From Chryseobacterium sp. Tr-659 (GTDB taxonomy: Bacteria > Bacteroidota > Bacteroidia > Flavobacteriales > Weeksellaceae), in contig NZ_VWWP01000009.1 of the NCBI RefSeq assembly GCF_011752975.1, positions 62,001 to 126,000 on the forward strand: a DNA stretch of 64,000 nucleotides, read 5' to 3'. Below are positions 53,275 through 62,108 of the stretch, in pieces; the first letter of the stretch is position 1; the number at the start of each line of letters is the position of its first letter. The notes beneath the pieces were generated by a model that worked only from the letters and a program-made list of their open reading frames with translations, had not been told where the DNA came from and did no database searches. The position numbers and the translations under genes are program-made.

Positions 53275-54915
53275 TTATTTGTTTCTTTTATAGTAACTGA
53301 TCAGTCCATTGGTTGAGCTGTCATGAGAATGTACAGCTTCGTTATTTTCAAGCTCTGGAAGAATTTTATTAGCTAAAACTTTTCCTAATTCCACACCGAA
53401 CTGGTCAAAACTGAAAATGTTCCAGATTACTCCCTGAACGAAAATTTTATGCTCGTACATTGCAATTAACTGGCCCAGAGTGAAAGGTGTTAATTCTTTG
53501 AATAATATAGAGTTAGTAGGTGTGTTTCCGTGGAAGACCTTAAAGTTGATCAGTCTGTCTATTTCTTCATCGGATTTTCCAGCATTTTTTAATTCTTCTT
53601 CCACTTCCTCTTCCAGTTTTCCGAAAGCAAGGGCCTCAGTTTGCGCAAAGAAATTAGCTAATAGTTTTTCCTGATGGTCAGAAACCTCATTACAGCTTTT
53701 TACATACGCAATAAAGTCTGCCGGAATTAATTCCGTACCCTGGTGGATCAACTGATAGAATGCATGCTGGCCATTTGTACCAGGTTCTCCCCAAATAATT
53801 GGTCCTGTTTCATATTCTACAAACTCGCCGTTTCTGTCGACGCATTTTCCGTTGCTTTCCATATCTCCCTGTTGAAGATAGGCAGCAAATCTGTCCAGAT
53901 ATTGAGAGTAAGGTAAGATCGCATAGCTTGTTGCCGCATAGAAATTACGGTACCAGATTCCTAGAAGTCCCATTAATACAGGAACGTTCTCAGAGAAATC
54001 AGCAGTCTGGAAATGCTGGTCAGTATCAAAAGCTCCTCTTAAAAGCTGTTCAAAATTTTCATATCCTACAGAAAGTACAATACTCAATCCAATAGCGCTC
54101 CAAAGGGAATATCTTCCGCCTACCCAATCCCAGAATTCGAAAATATTTTCTTCTGCAATTCCGAATCTTTTAACTTCTTCAATATTAGTAGATAAAGCAA
54201 CAAAATGCTTGGCTACATCTTCCTGTTTTCCTGCTTTTAGGAACCAGTCTTTAGCAGAGTTCGCATTGGTCATCGTTTCCTGTGTTGTAAACGTTTTGGA
54301 AGCAATGATAAATAAAGTGGTTTCCGGATTTAAGTTTTTAACAACTTCTGCGATATGATTACCATCTACATTGGAAACAAAATGGACATCAAGTCTTGTT
54401 TTAAAATGCTTCAAAGCCGAGCAAACCATTACCGGGCCAAGGTCTGAACCGCCGATTCCGATATTTACCACATCAGTAATCTCTTTTCCGCTGAAACCTT
54501 TGTGTTCTCCTGAAATAATTTTTTCAGAAAAAGATTTCATATGCTCAAGAACTCTTTTGATCTGGGGTTTTATATTTTCACCATCAACAAGGATCTCACG
54601 GTCAGAAAAATCCCTTAACGCTGTGTGCAATACTGCTCTTCCTTCCGTTTCATTGATCTTGTCACCGGAAAACATTCTGGAGATTGCATCTTTTAGCTGG
54701 CACTCTTCCGCCAGTTGCAATAAAAGATCCTTTGTTCTTGAATCGATTAAATTTTTAGAATAATCAAAAAGGTAATTGTCCTTTTGGATTGACAATTCAT
54801 TAAAACGATTCGGATTGTATTGGAAAAGACTTCTCAGATCAAAGTCGTTTCCTGCAAAATGTTCATCAAGAGCTTTCCAGCTGTTAGTTTGTATAGGATT
54901 TATTTTTGATAGCAT
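53275..54915 (-). CDS. pgi: Glucose-6-phosphate isomerase
   Basis: 546 residues, normal length. SIS-domain enzyme with NIGIGGSDLGP, TLFIIASKTFTTQETMTNA, the signature region GGRYSLWSAIGLS, and near the C-terminus SFDQFGVELGKVLA with the catalytic Lys. It interconverts glucose 6-phosphate and fructose 6-phosphate in glycolysis and supplies sugar-nucleotide synthesis. It is first in the five-gene minus-strand run ending in a sugar transferase, and a perfect -7 box lies upstream. Confidence 0.95.
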   Translation of the reverse strand: MLSKINPIQTNSWKALDEHFAGNDFDLRSLFQYNPNRFNELSIQKDNYLFDYSKNLIDSRTKDLLLQLAEECQLKDAISRMFSGDKINETEGRAVLHTALRDFSDREILVDGENIKPQIKRVLEHMKSFSEKIISGEHKGFSGKEITDVVNIGIGGSDLGPVMVCSALKHFKTRLDVHFVSNVDGNHIAEVVKNLNPETTLFIIASKTFTTQETMTNANSAKDWFLKAGKQEDVAKHFVALSTNIEEVKRFGIAEENIFEFWDWVGGRYSLWSAIGLSIVLSVGYENFEQLLRGAFDTDQHFQTADFSENVPVLMGLLGIWYRNFYAATSYAILPYSQYLDRFAAYLQQGDMESNGKCVDRNGEFVEYETGPIIWGEPGTNGQHAFYQLIHQGTELIPADFIAYVKSCNEVSDHQEKLLANFFAQTEALAFGKLEEEVEEELKNAGKSDEEIDRLINFKVFHGNTPTNSILFKELTPFTLGQLIAMYEHKIFVQGVIWNIFSFDQFGVELGKVLANKILPELENNEAVHSHDSSTNGLISYYKRNK

Positions 54916-54996
54916 ATTCAGGGATTTATTGGGTTCAGAAAATCATACATTGGATAGAATTTTTTTTAAAATCCTTAATGATTTATTTCTGATTTG

Positions 54997-55004
54997 CAAA
55001 TTTA
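54997..55004 (-). promoter_or_regulatory. Candidate -7 box for pgi operon
   Basis: TAAATTTG on the minus strand, perfect TAnnTTTG, 81 bases before the pgi start. Confidence 0.5.
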
Positions 55005-55048
55005 AGGAAAAATAAAACCTCAGATAAATTTGAAGATGATAAATAACA

Positions 55049-55086
55049 TTTTTTTAAAAAACAAAACCTCAGATGTGATCCGAGGC
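55049..55086 (-). terminator. Intrinsic terminator after 55123 gene
   Basis: On the minus strand CCTCGGAT pairs with ATCTGAGG (one mismatch pair G-T) over a 3-base loop, followed by TTTTGTTTTTT. Confidence 0.7.
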
Positions 55087-55122
55087 TGTATAAAAATACT
55101 TTGAGAAACGATATCCGGAGTA

Positions 55123-55728
55123 TTATTCATCTATTTCATTCAGAATGTTTTCCAGTTGGATAGCACTTTTTCCATAAGTATATTTCGTCCATAACACGAT
55201 ACTTGTAATAGTGGTTAAAGTTCCTAGTAATACGAGAATAATGATAAACTGTTGATAAGATCCGGGAATTTCTGATAACGATTTTCCATGTTCTTCCATG
55301 AGATTATAGATAATAAGCCCTATGGTTACCAGAAAATGAGGGAGCAATAAAAATCCGAATGACTGATATCTCTCCATGTTTAAACGAAGTTCATGATAAA
55401 TCTTCCAAAGACTGTTTTTAGTATTTCCTGTATAAAGTTCCGTTTGTTTATAAAATTGATAGAAACCTCGGAGATAATAAGACGATATAACCACCATCAT
55501 CACATAAGATACATAATAAATAAGATATTGTGAAGAATGAAATTTAAATTGGAACGGAAAAAATGCCATAAGAATAATAGCAATAATCTGTAATGGGAAT
55601 TCTCTTTTCATATTCTTTTGAATCTTTTCTATAGGATGTTTACTTTCCTTTAAGTGTTTTATGGTGTCTGGAATATGAACGTTGCCGTCTTCTTTATTCC
55701 ATTGTTCTTTTAACTGATCAAAATTCAT
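55123..55728 (-). CDS. Membrane protein coupled to an ECF sigma factor
   Basis: 201 residues. A cytoplasmic N-terminus of about 45 residues (FDQLKEQWNKEDGNVHIPDTIKHL) is followed by about four membrane segments (about 47-62, 68-85, 122-142 and 158-182). It overlaps the preceding sigma gene by 11 bases, as anti-sigma genes do, but it is polytopic rather than single-pass and has no zinc-type anti-sigma motif. It may nevertheless control the sigma factor through its cytoplasmic head (inference). Confidence 0.65.
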   Translation of the reverse strand: MNFDQLKEQWNKEDGNVHIPDTIKHLKESKHPIEKIQKNMKREFPLQIIAIILMAFFPFQFKFHSSQYLIYYVSYVMMVVISSYYLRGFYQFYKQTELYTGNTKNSLWKIYHELRLNMERYQSFGFLLLPHFLVTIGLIIYNLMEEHGKSLSEIPGSYQQFIIILVLLGTLTTITSIVLWTKYTYGKSAIQLENILNEIDE

Positions 55729-56227
55729 AACCTGATTTTTTTATAATTTGCTGTATTTTCTCTTTTGTTCTGTTGAGTTTTACACGGGCATTACCCTCAC
55801 TGATACCCAGATTGTTTCCAATTTCCTGATGTGACATTCCTTCCATGAAATAAAATATAACGGCTTTCTCTAAAGAATTCAGTTCTTGTACCGCGCTGTA
55901 GAAAACTTCGAGCTGTTTGTCCCTGGTTGGATTATAATCTTCCTGTTGTACCTCAAAATGATGAGGAACATCAGTATGATTATTGAATCTCTGTTTTTCT
56001 TTTTTTAAAAAAGTAATGGCAGTATTAATGGCAACACGATACATCCAGGTAGAAAATTCACTGTTTCCTTTAAAGTTCTGATAAGATTTCCAGAGCTGAA
56101 TAAGAATTTCCTGCTGCAGATCTTCCCGGTCTTTTACAGAATCTGCGTAGATACGGGAGGCTTTGTATAAAATGCCTTTGTGTTGGTTAATAAGCTTTAA
56201 AAAAGCTGCTTCATCTGGATTGCTCAC
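55718..56227 (-). CDS. ECF-type RNA polymerase sigma factor
   Basis: 169 residues. Sigma-2 in INQHKGILYKASRIYADSVKDREDLQQEILIQLWKSYQNF (about 12-52) with WMYRVAINTAITFLK, and sigma-4 in LNSLEKAVIFYFMEGMSHQEIGNNLGISEGNARVKLNRTKEKI (about 115-160). It is placed between a TraB/GumN gene (23 bases upstream) and a polytopic membrane protein gene (11-base overlap), so it is probably co-transcribed with both. It is unrelated in detail to the ECF factor at 9789. Confidence 0.9.
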   Translation of the reverse strand: MSNPDEAAFLKLINQHKGILYKASRIYADSVKDREDLQQEILIQLWKSYQNFKGNSEFSTWMYRVAINTAITFLKKEKQRFNNHTDVPHHFEVQQEDYNPTRDKQLEVFYSAVQELNSLEKAVIFYFMEGMSHQEIGNNLGISEGNARVKLNRTKEKIQQIIKKSGYEF

Positions 56228-56250
56228 AATAGTTTCATGGTTAATTATTA

Positions 56251-57126
56251 TTATAGGCTTGATACAGGTTTTACAATATAGCCTTTTGCTTTTAAAAGGG
56301 GAATAATGCCATTCTCACCCATTAAATGAGATCCACCTACCGCAAATAATGAACTGCCTTTCATCATCATTTCAGGCATTACCTGTACCCAGTTATTATT
56401 TCTGTCTGTAAGCATTGCTTTTTCCTGTTGGGAGTTCATAAATCTTTCATCCTTAAAAAGAGTATAAAGTGATGCGGCATCTTCATTTTTAAAGGCATTT
56501 ATCATTTGCTTGAATAAGATTTCATATTCTTTACTCATTTTGAGCTGCGCGATTGTACTCTTCAGATCGTAAGCTTTGTTGATGGATTTCATTTGATCAT
56601 TTACTTTTTCCAGCCCTCTGATGTTCTTTTTATCCTTCATTGCCTTTTGGAGAAGTTCCATTTCATACAGTTTTATTTCTGTTTGAGGGCATGGGATGGC
56701 TTTGGTTGTTAAAAGAGAATAAAGTGCCTGTGGGCTTGAAGAGTCTATGCTTTTCAGATCAGTTCCGTAATCAGCCAGAATTTTATTCAGTTCTTTGGCA
56801 TCATCGGCAGAAAGCTGGTCAGAAATCTTTTTATCTGTCTGGTACATTTTCTGGAGTGCCTGAATTTCATTCGGATCAGTGTAATTAATCTCCATGACCA
56901 GATTCTCTGATGTTTCAAGAGCTTTCAATACTTTGGGCTTTATTTCAAAATCTTTACTGCATAAGATATGGAAAGTTCCGGTAATATAAGACGGCTTTGA
57001 AAGTCCGTTTCCTGAAACTTCCCAAAGTATACTTTTTCCAGTGTCATTATTTTTATTCTGTGCAGCAGCAGAGATGAAATTCACTGATAAGAATGCTGTC
57101 AATCCAAGTTTTACTAACGTTTTCAT
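56251..57126 (-). CDS. TraB/GumN family protein
   Basis: 291 residues with a signal peptide (LVKLGLTAFLSVNFISAAA). Family motifs: LWEVSGNGLSKPSYITGTFHI at the start (the GxxH-type motif GTFH) and VGGSHLMGENGIIPLLKAKGY at the end (second G-x-x-H, GGSH). Related to the TIKI/TraB metal-dependent protease-like superfamily; bacterial members are secreted or periplasmic and mostly uncharacterised. It opens the operon with the ECF sigma factor and membrane protein, so it could be part of the same envelope response. Confidence 0.88.
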   Translation of the reverse strand: MKTLVKLGLTAFLSVNFISAAAQNKNNDTGKSILWEVSGNGLSKPSYITGTFHILCSKDFEIKPKVLKALETSENLVMEINYTDPNEIQALQKMYQTDKKISDQLSADDAKELNKILADYGTDLKSIDSSSPQALYSLLTTKAIPCPQTEIKLYEMELLQKAMKDKKNIRGLEKVNDQMKSINKAYDLKSTIAQLKMSKEYEILFKQMINAFKNEDAASLYTLFKDERFMNSQQEKAMLTDRNNNWVQVMPEMMMKGSSLFAVGGSHLMGENGIIPLLKAKGYIVKPVSSL

Positions 57127-57198
57127 AGTATTGTATTTTTGATTTTTCTGTTCTTTTAATCAGTAGGTAAGGCAGGTGCTGCAATCGTTACAGCTTTT

Positions 57199-57236
57199 TT
57201 TCAAAAAAAATAAAACCTCCCATAAACAGGAGGTTT
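57199..57236 (-). terminator. Intrinsic terminator after DUF4349 gene
   Basis: Perfect AAACCTCC / GGAGGTTT on the minus strand with an 8-base loop, followed by TATTTTTTTT. Confidence 0.85.
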
Positions 57237-57283
57237 GTAAAATCTAAAATTATGATGATAACCAATTGGTTAGGAGTGCTTTT

Positions 57284-58195
57284 TTATTTCTGAATTTTTG
57301 TTTGTTCAGGATTTGAAATTTTTCTTTTTCTTAGAAAATAGACTAATGCTGCTGCAATTAATACTATTGGCCATATGTTGATAAGCGCCACAATAATTCT
57401 CTGGATGAGATAAAAACCGTAAACAAAACTGTCCTTTGCATCATAGATGAAATTGTATTTATATTTATTATCAATGCTTGTAGTATTGGTAACAGGAATT
57501 TCGGCAATGCGCAACTGAGGTTCTCTGATATAAATATCTATGGTGCTGTACTTAAGATCGTCTGTCATATTCATGCTTGACAGCTTTTGAAGATTCCCTT
57601 CAGACATATTCTTGTCGTCCAGGATTACTTTGTCTTTGTTGGTTTTTAATTGATCGATGTTCTCAGAGGTTTTTTGATTTCTTTTCCCTTCCAGCTCAGA
57701 ATATTTGATATTAGCCGTCACATCTTCTGCGTTGATGGATCTTGAATTAAGGAATAGCTTGTTATTATTGATCGCTGTTAAAAGCTCTCCCAGTTTTTCA
57801 GTGGGAATACGCACCTGCATTGTGTTTTCAGTTTGATACTTTTTTACCAGCATGGCTTCTTGGCTGGAAGTGTTGTAAGTATCCTCAGAAATAACATTGC
57901 TATGAAGATTGCTGTTGGTAACAAATCCTCCAAGTTCCTGAACAGATTTTTCAATAGCAATGGTTGCATTATAAACATCCTTTACCTCCATGCTCACATC
58001 CGCTGTTTTGATGAATTGTTTGTCTTTTACTTTCATATGGGCAACAGATGAAATACTGTCGGAGACTATAGCTGCTGCAGAGTCTGTGGTCGCATAGGCT
58101 TCAAGATCATTAGCGGAAACTTCTCCTTTTTTACATGAATAGATGCCTAATAAAACAATAGCTGATAATGATAATTTAATGTAAGTGGTTTTCAT
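57284..58195 (-). CDS. DUF4349 domain lipoprotein
   Basis: 303 residues from the ATG at 58195. A longer frame to 58264 would begin next to the -7 box at 58262, so it cannot be correct. Lipobox GIYSC (Cys20) after KLSLSAIVLLG. The DUF4349 domain (about 60-265) starts FIKTADVSMEVKDVYNATIAIEKSVQELGG and includes a coiled-coil stretch; a membrane helix (IALINIWPIVLIAAALVYFL, about 272-292) and a basic RKRK tail close it. The domain is common in lipoproteins and its role is unknown. It lies upstream of the TraB-sigma operon but is separated from it by a terminator. Confidence 0.85.
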   Translation of the reverse strand: MKTTYIKLSLSAIVLLGIYSCKKGEVSANDLEAYATTDSAAAIVSDSISSVAHMKVKDKQFIKTADVSMEVKDVYNATIAIEKSVQELGGFVTNSNLHSNVISEDTYNTSSQEAMLVKKYQTENTMQVRIPTEKLGELLTAINNNKLFLNSRSINAEDVTANIKYSELEGKRNQKTSENIDQLKTNKDKVILDDKNMSEGNLQKLSSMNMTDDLKYSTIDIYIREPQLRIAEIPVTNTTSIDNKYKYNFIYDAKDSFVYGFYLIQRIIVALINIWPIVLIAAALVYFLRKRKISNPEQTKIQK

Positions 58196-58261
58196 AACGT
58201 TGATTTTTAATGTTTTGCTTGATTCAAAGTTCAGGCAGGATCTTTTGTAATGCTTGAAAAT

Positions 58262-58269
58262 CAAAAGTA
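58262..58269 (-). promoter_or_regulatory. Candidate -7 box for DUF4349 gene
   Basis: TACTTTTG on the minus strand, perfect TAnnTTTG, 66 bases before the start at 58195; it decides against the start at 58264. Confidence 0.5.
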
Positions 58270-58402
58270 AAAAGCTTGTAAACGGAATGTTCTGTTTTAA
58301 TTAATTGAAAATAAGTGTTTTGTAAAATCTTAACGAAGGCAAATACTTTTTTCGGAGTAATTTTTGCTTATCTTTTACAAACCAAAACTACAATCTATCA
58401 TT

Positions 58403-59761
58403 ATGTCAAATACCTTTTCCAAAATCAGAAACGCAATAGAATTATTCAGATCCATAGATTTTGATCAGCTAAGTACCATTTCTAAGAAAGTGGATCTTCC
58501 CAAATTGATGCAAAACTTTTCTGAACTGGATGATAAACAGCTTTCCGGACTTATGAAAATGCTTGATCCGGAAAAGAAAAAGAAAGAACTGCCTCCTATT
58601 GATGGTGATTTTTACGATATCTATCATACCCTAAGCCCTGAACAGCGTGAAATTCAGCTTAAAGTAAGAGCGTTTATGGAAAAAGAAGTAAAACCGCTGG
58701 TTAATCATTATTGGCTGAGAGATGAATTTCCTTTTGAGCTGATCCCTAAATTTCAGAAACTGAATATCTGCGGTGTCACTTATGAAGGATACGGCTGTCC
58801 GGGAATGCCTTTTTTAATGGAGGGAGTTATTGCAATGGAAATGGCGAGAATTGATGCCTCTATTGCGACTTTCTTTGGAGTACAGTCTGGTCTGGCAATG
58901 GGATCTATTTATATATGCGGTTCAGAAGAACAGAAACAGAAGTGGCTTCCACAAATGCAGAAATTTGAAAAAATTGGAGCCTTTGGTCTGACAGAACCTG
59001 AGGTAGGTTCCGGAGCAGCAGGTGGATTAACAGTAACCTGCAAAAAAACACCTGAAGGCTGGCTGCTTAATGGACAAAAGAAATGGATCGGGAATGCCAC
59101 TTTTGCAGATCTGATTATTATCTGGGCAAGAGATCTGGATAGTGGTGAAGTGAAAGGGTTTATTGTGGAAAAGGATAATCCGGGCTATTCCGTAGAAAAA
59201 ATCAAAGGAAAAATGGCACTTAGGATTGTTCAGAACGGATTGATAACTCTAAAAGACTGTCTGGTTACTGAAGAAAATCGTTTGCAGAACGCCAACTCAT
59301 TTAAAGATACGGGAAAAGTCCTAAGAATGACGAGGGCTGGGGTTGCATGGATGGCCACTGGTTGTGCGAGAGGAGCCTATGAAAGCGCTTTGGATTATAC
59401 CAGAAAAAGGGAGCAGTTCGGGAAGCCTATTGCCTCATTTCAGATGATTCAGGGACATCTTGTGGAAATGTTATCCAATCTTACAGCCATGCAAACCATG
59501 GTTTTCAGATTATCAGAAATGCAGGATGAAGGCATTTTGAAAGATGAGCACGCTTCTCTGGCCAAAGTCTTCTGTACGTTGAGAACAAGAGATATTGTGT
59601 CCAGAGCCAGAGAAGTAATGGGTGGAAACGGAATCCTGCTGGAATATGATGTAGCACGATTTGTAGCAGATGCGGAAGCTATCTATTCTTACGAAGGAAC
59701 AAAAGAAATCAATTCGCTCATTGTAGGACGATCAATTACAGGATTCAGTGCTTTTATATAG
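58403..59761 (+). CDS. Acyl-CoA dehydrogenase (glutaryl-CoA dehydrogenase-like)
   Basis: 452 residues from the ATG at 58403; the 13 residues in front (frame to 58364) are atypical. An unusual N-terminal stretch of about 65 residues precedes the standard domain. FAD/acyl-CoA motifs: GAFGLTEPEVGSGA (about 206-219), KKWIGNA, FGKPIASFQMIQGHLVEM and the C-terminal REVMGGNGILLEYDVARF with SYEGTKEINSLIVGRSITG (about 430-448), where the Glu of YEG is the catalytic base. VTYEGYGCPG and the ending resemble glutaryl-CoA dehydrogenase, but other short or branched substrates are possible. Confidence 0.88.
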   Translation: MSNTFSKIRNAIELFRSIDFDQLSTISKKVDLPKLMQNFSELDDKQLSGLMKMLDPEKKKKELPPIDGDFYDIYHTLSPEQREIQLKVRAFMEKEVKPLVNHYWLRDEFPFELIPKFQKLNICGVTYEGYGCPGMPFLMEGVIAMEMARIDASIATFFGVQSGLAMGSIYICGSEEQKQKWLPQMQKFEKIGAFGLTEPEVGSGAAGGLTVTCKKTPEGWLLNGQKKWIGNATFADLIIIWARDLDSGEVKGFIVEKDNPGYSVEKIKGKMALRIVQNGLITLKDCLVTEENRLQNANSFKDTGKVLRMTRAGVAWMATGCARGAYESALDYTRKREQFGKPIASFQMIQGHLVEMLSNLTAMQTMVFRLSEMQDEGILKDEHASLAKVFCTLRTRDIVSRAREVMGGNGILLEYDVARFVADAEAIYSYEGTKEINSLIVGRSITGFSAFI

Positions 59762-59845
59762 ATAAGGATGTTAAGCCGCACTTGAATTATTAATTAATTT
59801 CTCACTGTTGTAATTCATTAAACAGACAAAAGGGCCATAATAATA

Positions 59846-59877
59846 AATAATTCCGGATTATATTTTCCGGAATTATT
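59846..59877. terminator. Strong hairpin between converging acyl-CoA dehydrogenase and DoxX genes
   Basis: Perfect 12-bp stem AATAATTCCGGA / TCCGGAATTATT with an 8-base loop. T-runs are weak, so it may be a terminator for both sides or an mRNA end stabiliser. Confidence 0.65.
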
Positions 59878-59901
59878 GGTTGTAAGTTTATATACTGAAT
59901 T

Positions 59902-60279
59902 TTATTCAACTAAATGTTTATATTTTTCTCTGTTATCAATCAGTATCCAGATATTGATCAGCAATAATATCCCGGATATGGTGATGCCTGTGGATGAAGG
60001 ATCTCTGAATACATTATGAATTACAATTCCCGTCAGAACAGGAAGAATAATGATCGCGCCCAGAGCTCTTGTTTTTGGAAAGATAAACAGCAGTCCACCG
60101 ATAACCTCTACAACTCCCACTAATGGTAGCAGCCAGCCTATTTCACCGAAAGCGGTATACATTTTTATCTGAGCTTCCGTAAGTTTCGGGGCCGGATTAT
60201 AATGAAAAAATTTGTCTAGCCCTGCATTGATAAACATAAGCCCGAATAAAAGGCAAAGAATGAATTTTATAACTTTCAT
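59902..60279 (-). CDS. DoxX family membrane protein
   Basis: 125 residues from the ATG at 60279; the frame to 60348 would run through the -7 box at 60297. Four membrane helices: about 3-20, 42-64 (WLLPLVGVVEVIGGLLFIF), 70-90 and 98-116. The motif GLMFINAGLDKFFHY near the N-terminus is typical of DoxX/DUF417-like proteins, which are linked to thiol or redox functions in some species. Monocistronic. Substrate not known. Confidence 0.82.
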   Translation of the reverse strand: MKVIKFILCLLFGLMFINAGLDKFFHYNPAPKLTEAQIKMYTAFGEIGWLLPLVGVVEVIGGLLFIFPKTRALGAIIILPVLTGIVIHNVFRDPSSTGITISGILLLINIWILIDNREKYKHLVE

Positions 60280-60296
60280 GATTGATGATTTTATAT

Positions 60297-60304
60297 CAAA
60301 TGTA
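60297..60304 (-). promoter_or_regulatory. Candidate -7 box for DoxX gene
   Basis: TACATTTG on the minus strand, perfect TAnnTTTG, 17 bases before the start at 60279. Confidence 0.5.
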
Positions 60305-60413
60305 AAATAAAAATATGATCTGATTATTGATTTTAAATAAAATGTCATATAGTTTATTGTTAAAGTTGAGTTAATGCTGTTTTTTGTGTAATTATATTAA
60401 TTTTATTTTTCTA

Positions 60414-60430
60414 TATTAGATAATCTAATA
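60414..60430 (+). promoter_or_regulatory. Palindromic site upstream of GG-leader peptide 2
   Basis: TATTAGAT and ATCTAATA flank a single A: two perfect 8-base arms. The 1-base centre is too tight for an RNA hairpin, so a dimeric repressor or activator site is the natural reading. It ends 15 bases before the ATG at 60446. Confidence 0.45.
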
Positions 60431-60445
60431 GAATTAATAATCATT

Positions 60446-60697
60446 ATGTTGAAAAATCTTAAAAAATTAAACCGATTGAATTTAAGAGAAATTCATGGAG
60501 GTATCGAAAAATGTGATATCGGGCCAATTGGCTGCCCATGTAAAATTCCACCAGGTGATCCTTGTTTAGGAGGCCCGGGAGGTCCTGGAGGTCCCGGAGG
60601 AGGTTCGGATTACGGATACTGTCCTGATAATCAATCTTATATTCTTTGCACGGAAACCTGCCCGAATGGAATGAGCCCTCTGTGTGCTCTTTCATAA
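60446..60697 (+). CDS. Double-glycine-leader bacteriocin-like peptide 2, collagen-like core
   Basis: 83 residues. Leader of 19 residues (LKNLKKLNRLNLREIHGG), closely similar to peptide 1 at 9336 in the LKKL-R-x-x-L-x-x-I-x-GG pattern. The 64-residue core after GG has eight cysteines and a Gly-Pro-Gly stretch of four GGP-type repeats between the fourth and fifth cysteines. Such a core suggests a cross-linked, rigid peptide. No leader peptidase, ABC exporter or modification enzyme adjoins it. A near-perfect palindrome lies upstream and a terminator downstream, so it is a self-contained unit. Confidence 0.75.
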   Translation: MLKNLKKLNRLNLREIHGGIEKCDIGPIGCPCKIPPGDPCLGGPGGPGGPGGGSDYGYCPDNQSYILCTETCPNGMSPLCALS

Positions 60698-60704
60698 TAA
60701 GATA

Positions 60705-60738
60705 AAAAGACTGCTTTTTTAAGGCAGTCTTTTCATTT
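60705..60738 (+). terminator. Intrinsic terminator after GG-leader peptide 2
   Basis: Perfect AAAAGACTGC / GCAGTCTTTT with a 9-base loop, followed by TTTTCATTTAT. Confidence 0.8.
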
Positions 60739-60790
60739 ATAGTTTAAAAAGCATGAGTAATCATCACTTATTATTGATTCTCATGATCTG

Positions 60791-61903
60791 TTAGTCCATT
60801 TCCTTTAGCGTAATATTCTTAGAGATTTTATAGCTTTTCTTCTTTTTGTTGGGCTTTTGCTCTTCTCCAAGTAATCTTCCCCAAGGTTTAAGATCATCCA
60901 CTCTTTCACAGATAATTTTAATAATTGCAATAGCTGGTATGCACAGGAACATTCCTGCAATTCCCCAAAGATGTTCTCCCAAAAGAATTCCTATAAATGA
61001 AAATAATGCATTGATTTTCACTCTGGAACCTACTACAAATGGCAGGATAATGTTTCCATCAACAGCATGTATACCAATATAGCCGATAGCAACATAAATA
61101 CATGTTGAAGGGCTGGCAGTAGCAAATGCGATAAAACATGAAATAATAAGGGACATAAAAATTCCCAGATATGGAATTACATTTAACAAACCGGTTAGAA
61201 CAGCCAGAAGAATAGCATATTTTACACCTAATACGGTAAGAACAATAGAAGTAAGAATAGACACAATGATAACCTGAAGGCAGAGTCCGAAGATATATTT
61301 CTTGGTCATGATGCGGATCTCATTTACAGCTTCCTGTACGCTGGCCTTATGTCTTTCATTAAACACAGTAACGATGAAGTTATTCAAAAGTCTTCTGTAG
61401 TTTAAGATAAAGATAAAGAATAAGGTAAAGAATATAATAAAACCAAATCCTGTTGAAAATATCCCAAATGTGAAGCCTAAAATAGCCCCGGAAGAAGATA
61501 ATAACTTATTCAATCCCTGGTTGATATAATCTACTTGTTCATCTACCTTTACATTAAATGTTCGGGATACCCAATGTTGAACATTATTGAAAACCGTAGT
61601 AAACTGCTCTCTGAGATGCGGAAGATCCTTACTGAAATCAGATAACTGATTGGTAAAGAAATAAATAATTCCACTTAAAATGATCAGCATGATGAAGACG
61701 GATGTCATCGTAGACATAGATCTAGGGAACCTTAACTTTCTTTCCATGAAAGTTGCAGCGGGTAAAAAGAGCATGGCCATTAAGAACGCGAAAAAAAACG
61801 GAGCTAAAATGCTCTGCCCCAATGCCAGAAGATAGCCGAGTCCGATAGCGGAAACAACAACAAGGGTCAGCTTGACAAGGAAAGGAAGTCTAAGAAAGTT
61901 CAT
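60791..61903 (-). CDS. AI-2E family transporter
   Basis: 370 residues with seven or eight membrane segments and a large periplasmic loop (about 75-145). Family features: APFFFAFLMAMLFLPAATFMER near the N-terminus, TKKYIFGLCLQVIIVSILTSIVLTVLG and NVIPYLGIFMSLI, and a helix HAVDGNIILPFVVG before the end. Members include TqsA (autoinducer-2 export) and sodium/proton antiporters, so the substrate is uncertain. The C-terminal tail is Lys-rich and cytoplasmic. It is downstream of lon on the same strand, with a terminator between. Confidence 0.88.
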   Translation of the reverse strand: MNFLRLPFLVKLTLVVVSAIGLGYLLALGQSILAPFFFAFLMAMLFLPAATFMERKLRFPRSMSTMTSVFIMLIILSGIIYFFTNQLSDFSKDLPHLREQFTTVFNNVQHWVSRTFNVKVDEQVDYINQGLNKLLSSSGAILGFTFGIFSTGFGFIIFFTLFFIFILNYRRLLNNFIVTVFNERHKASVQEAVNEIRIMTKKYIFGLCLQVIIVSILTSIVLTVLGVKYAILLAVLTGLLNVIPYLGIFMSLIISCFIAFATASPSTCIYVAIGYIGIHAVDGNIILPFVVGSRVKINALFSFIGILLGEHLWGIAGMFLCIPAIAIIKIICERVDDLKPWGRLLGEEQKPNKKKKSYKISKNITLKEMD

Positions 61904-62035
61904 AATTTAAAATCTGCAGTGTGGAATAAAAATAAGAAAACCCTCTTGAATTGAAAAATTTTTTCTTCAATCCTATGGGATTTTTTGGAATGGCAGCAAA
62001 TTTTATTCCACCGGATGTTAAATAAAATACTTTTA

Positions 62036-62077
62036 TATAAAAAGAGAAACACGCTCCGGCAGCCGGAACGTGTTTCT
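62036..62077 (-). terminator. Intrinsic terminator after lon
   Basis: On the minus strand AGAAACACGTTCCGG pairs with CCGGAGCGTGTTTCT over a 3-base loop (15 pairs, one G-U), followed by CTTTTTAT. Confidence 0.85.
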
Positions 62078-62108
62078 TATTGAGAAGTTAATATGTTAAT
62101 AAGTTGTT

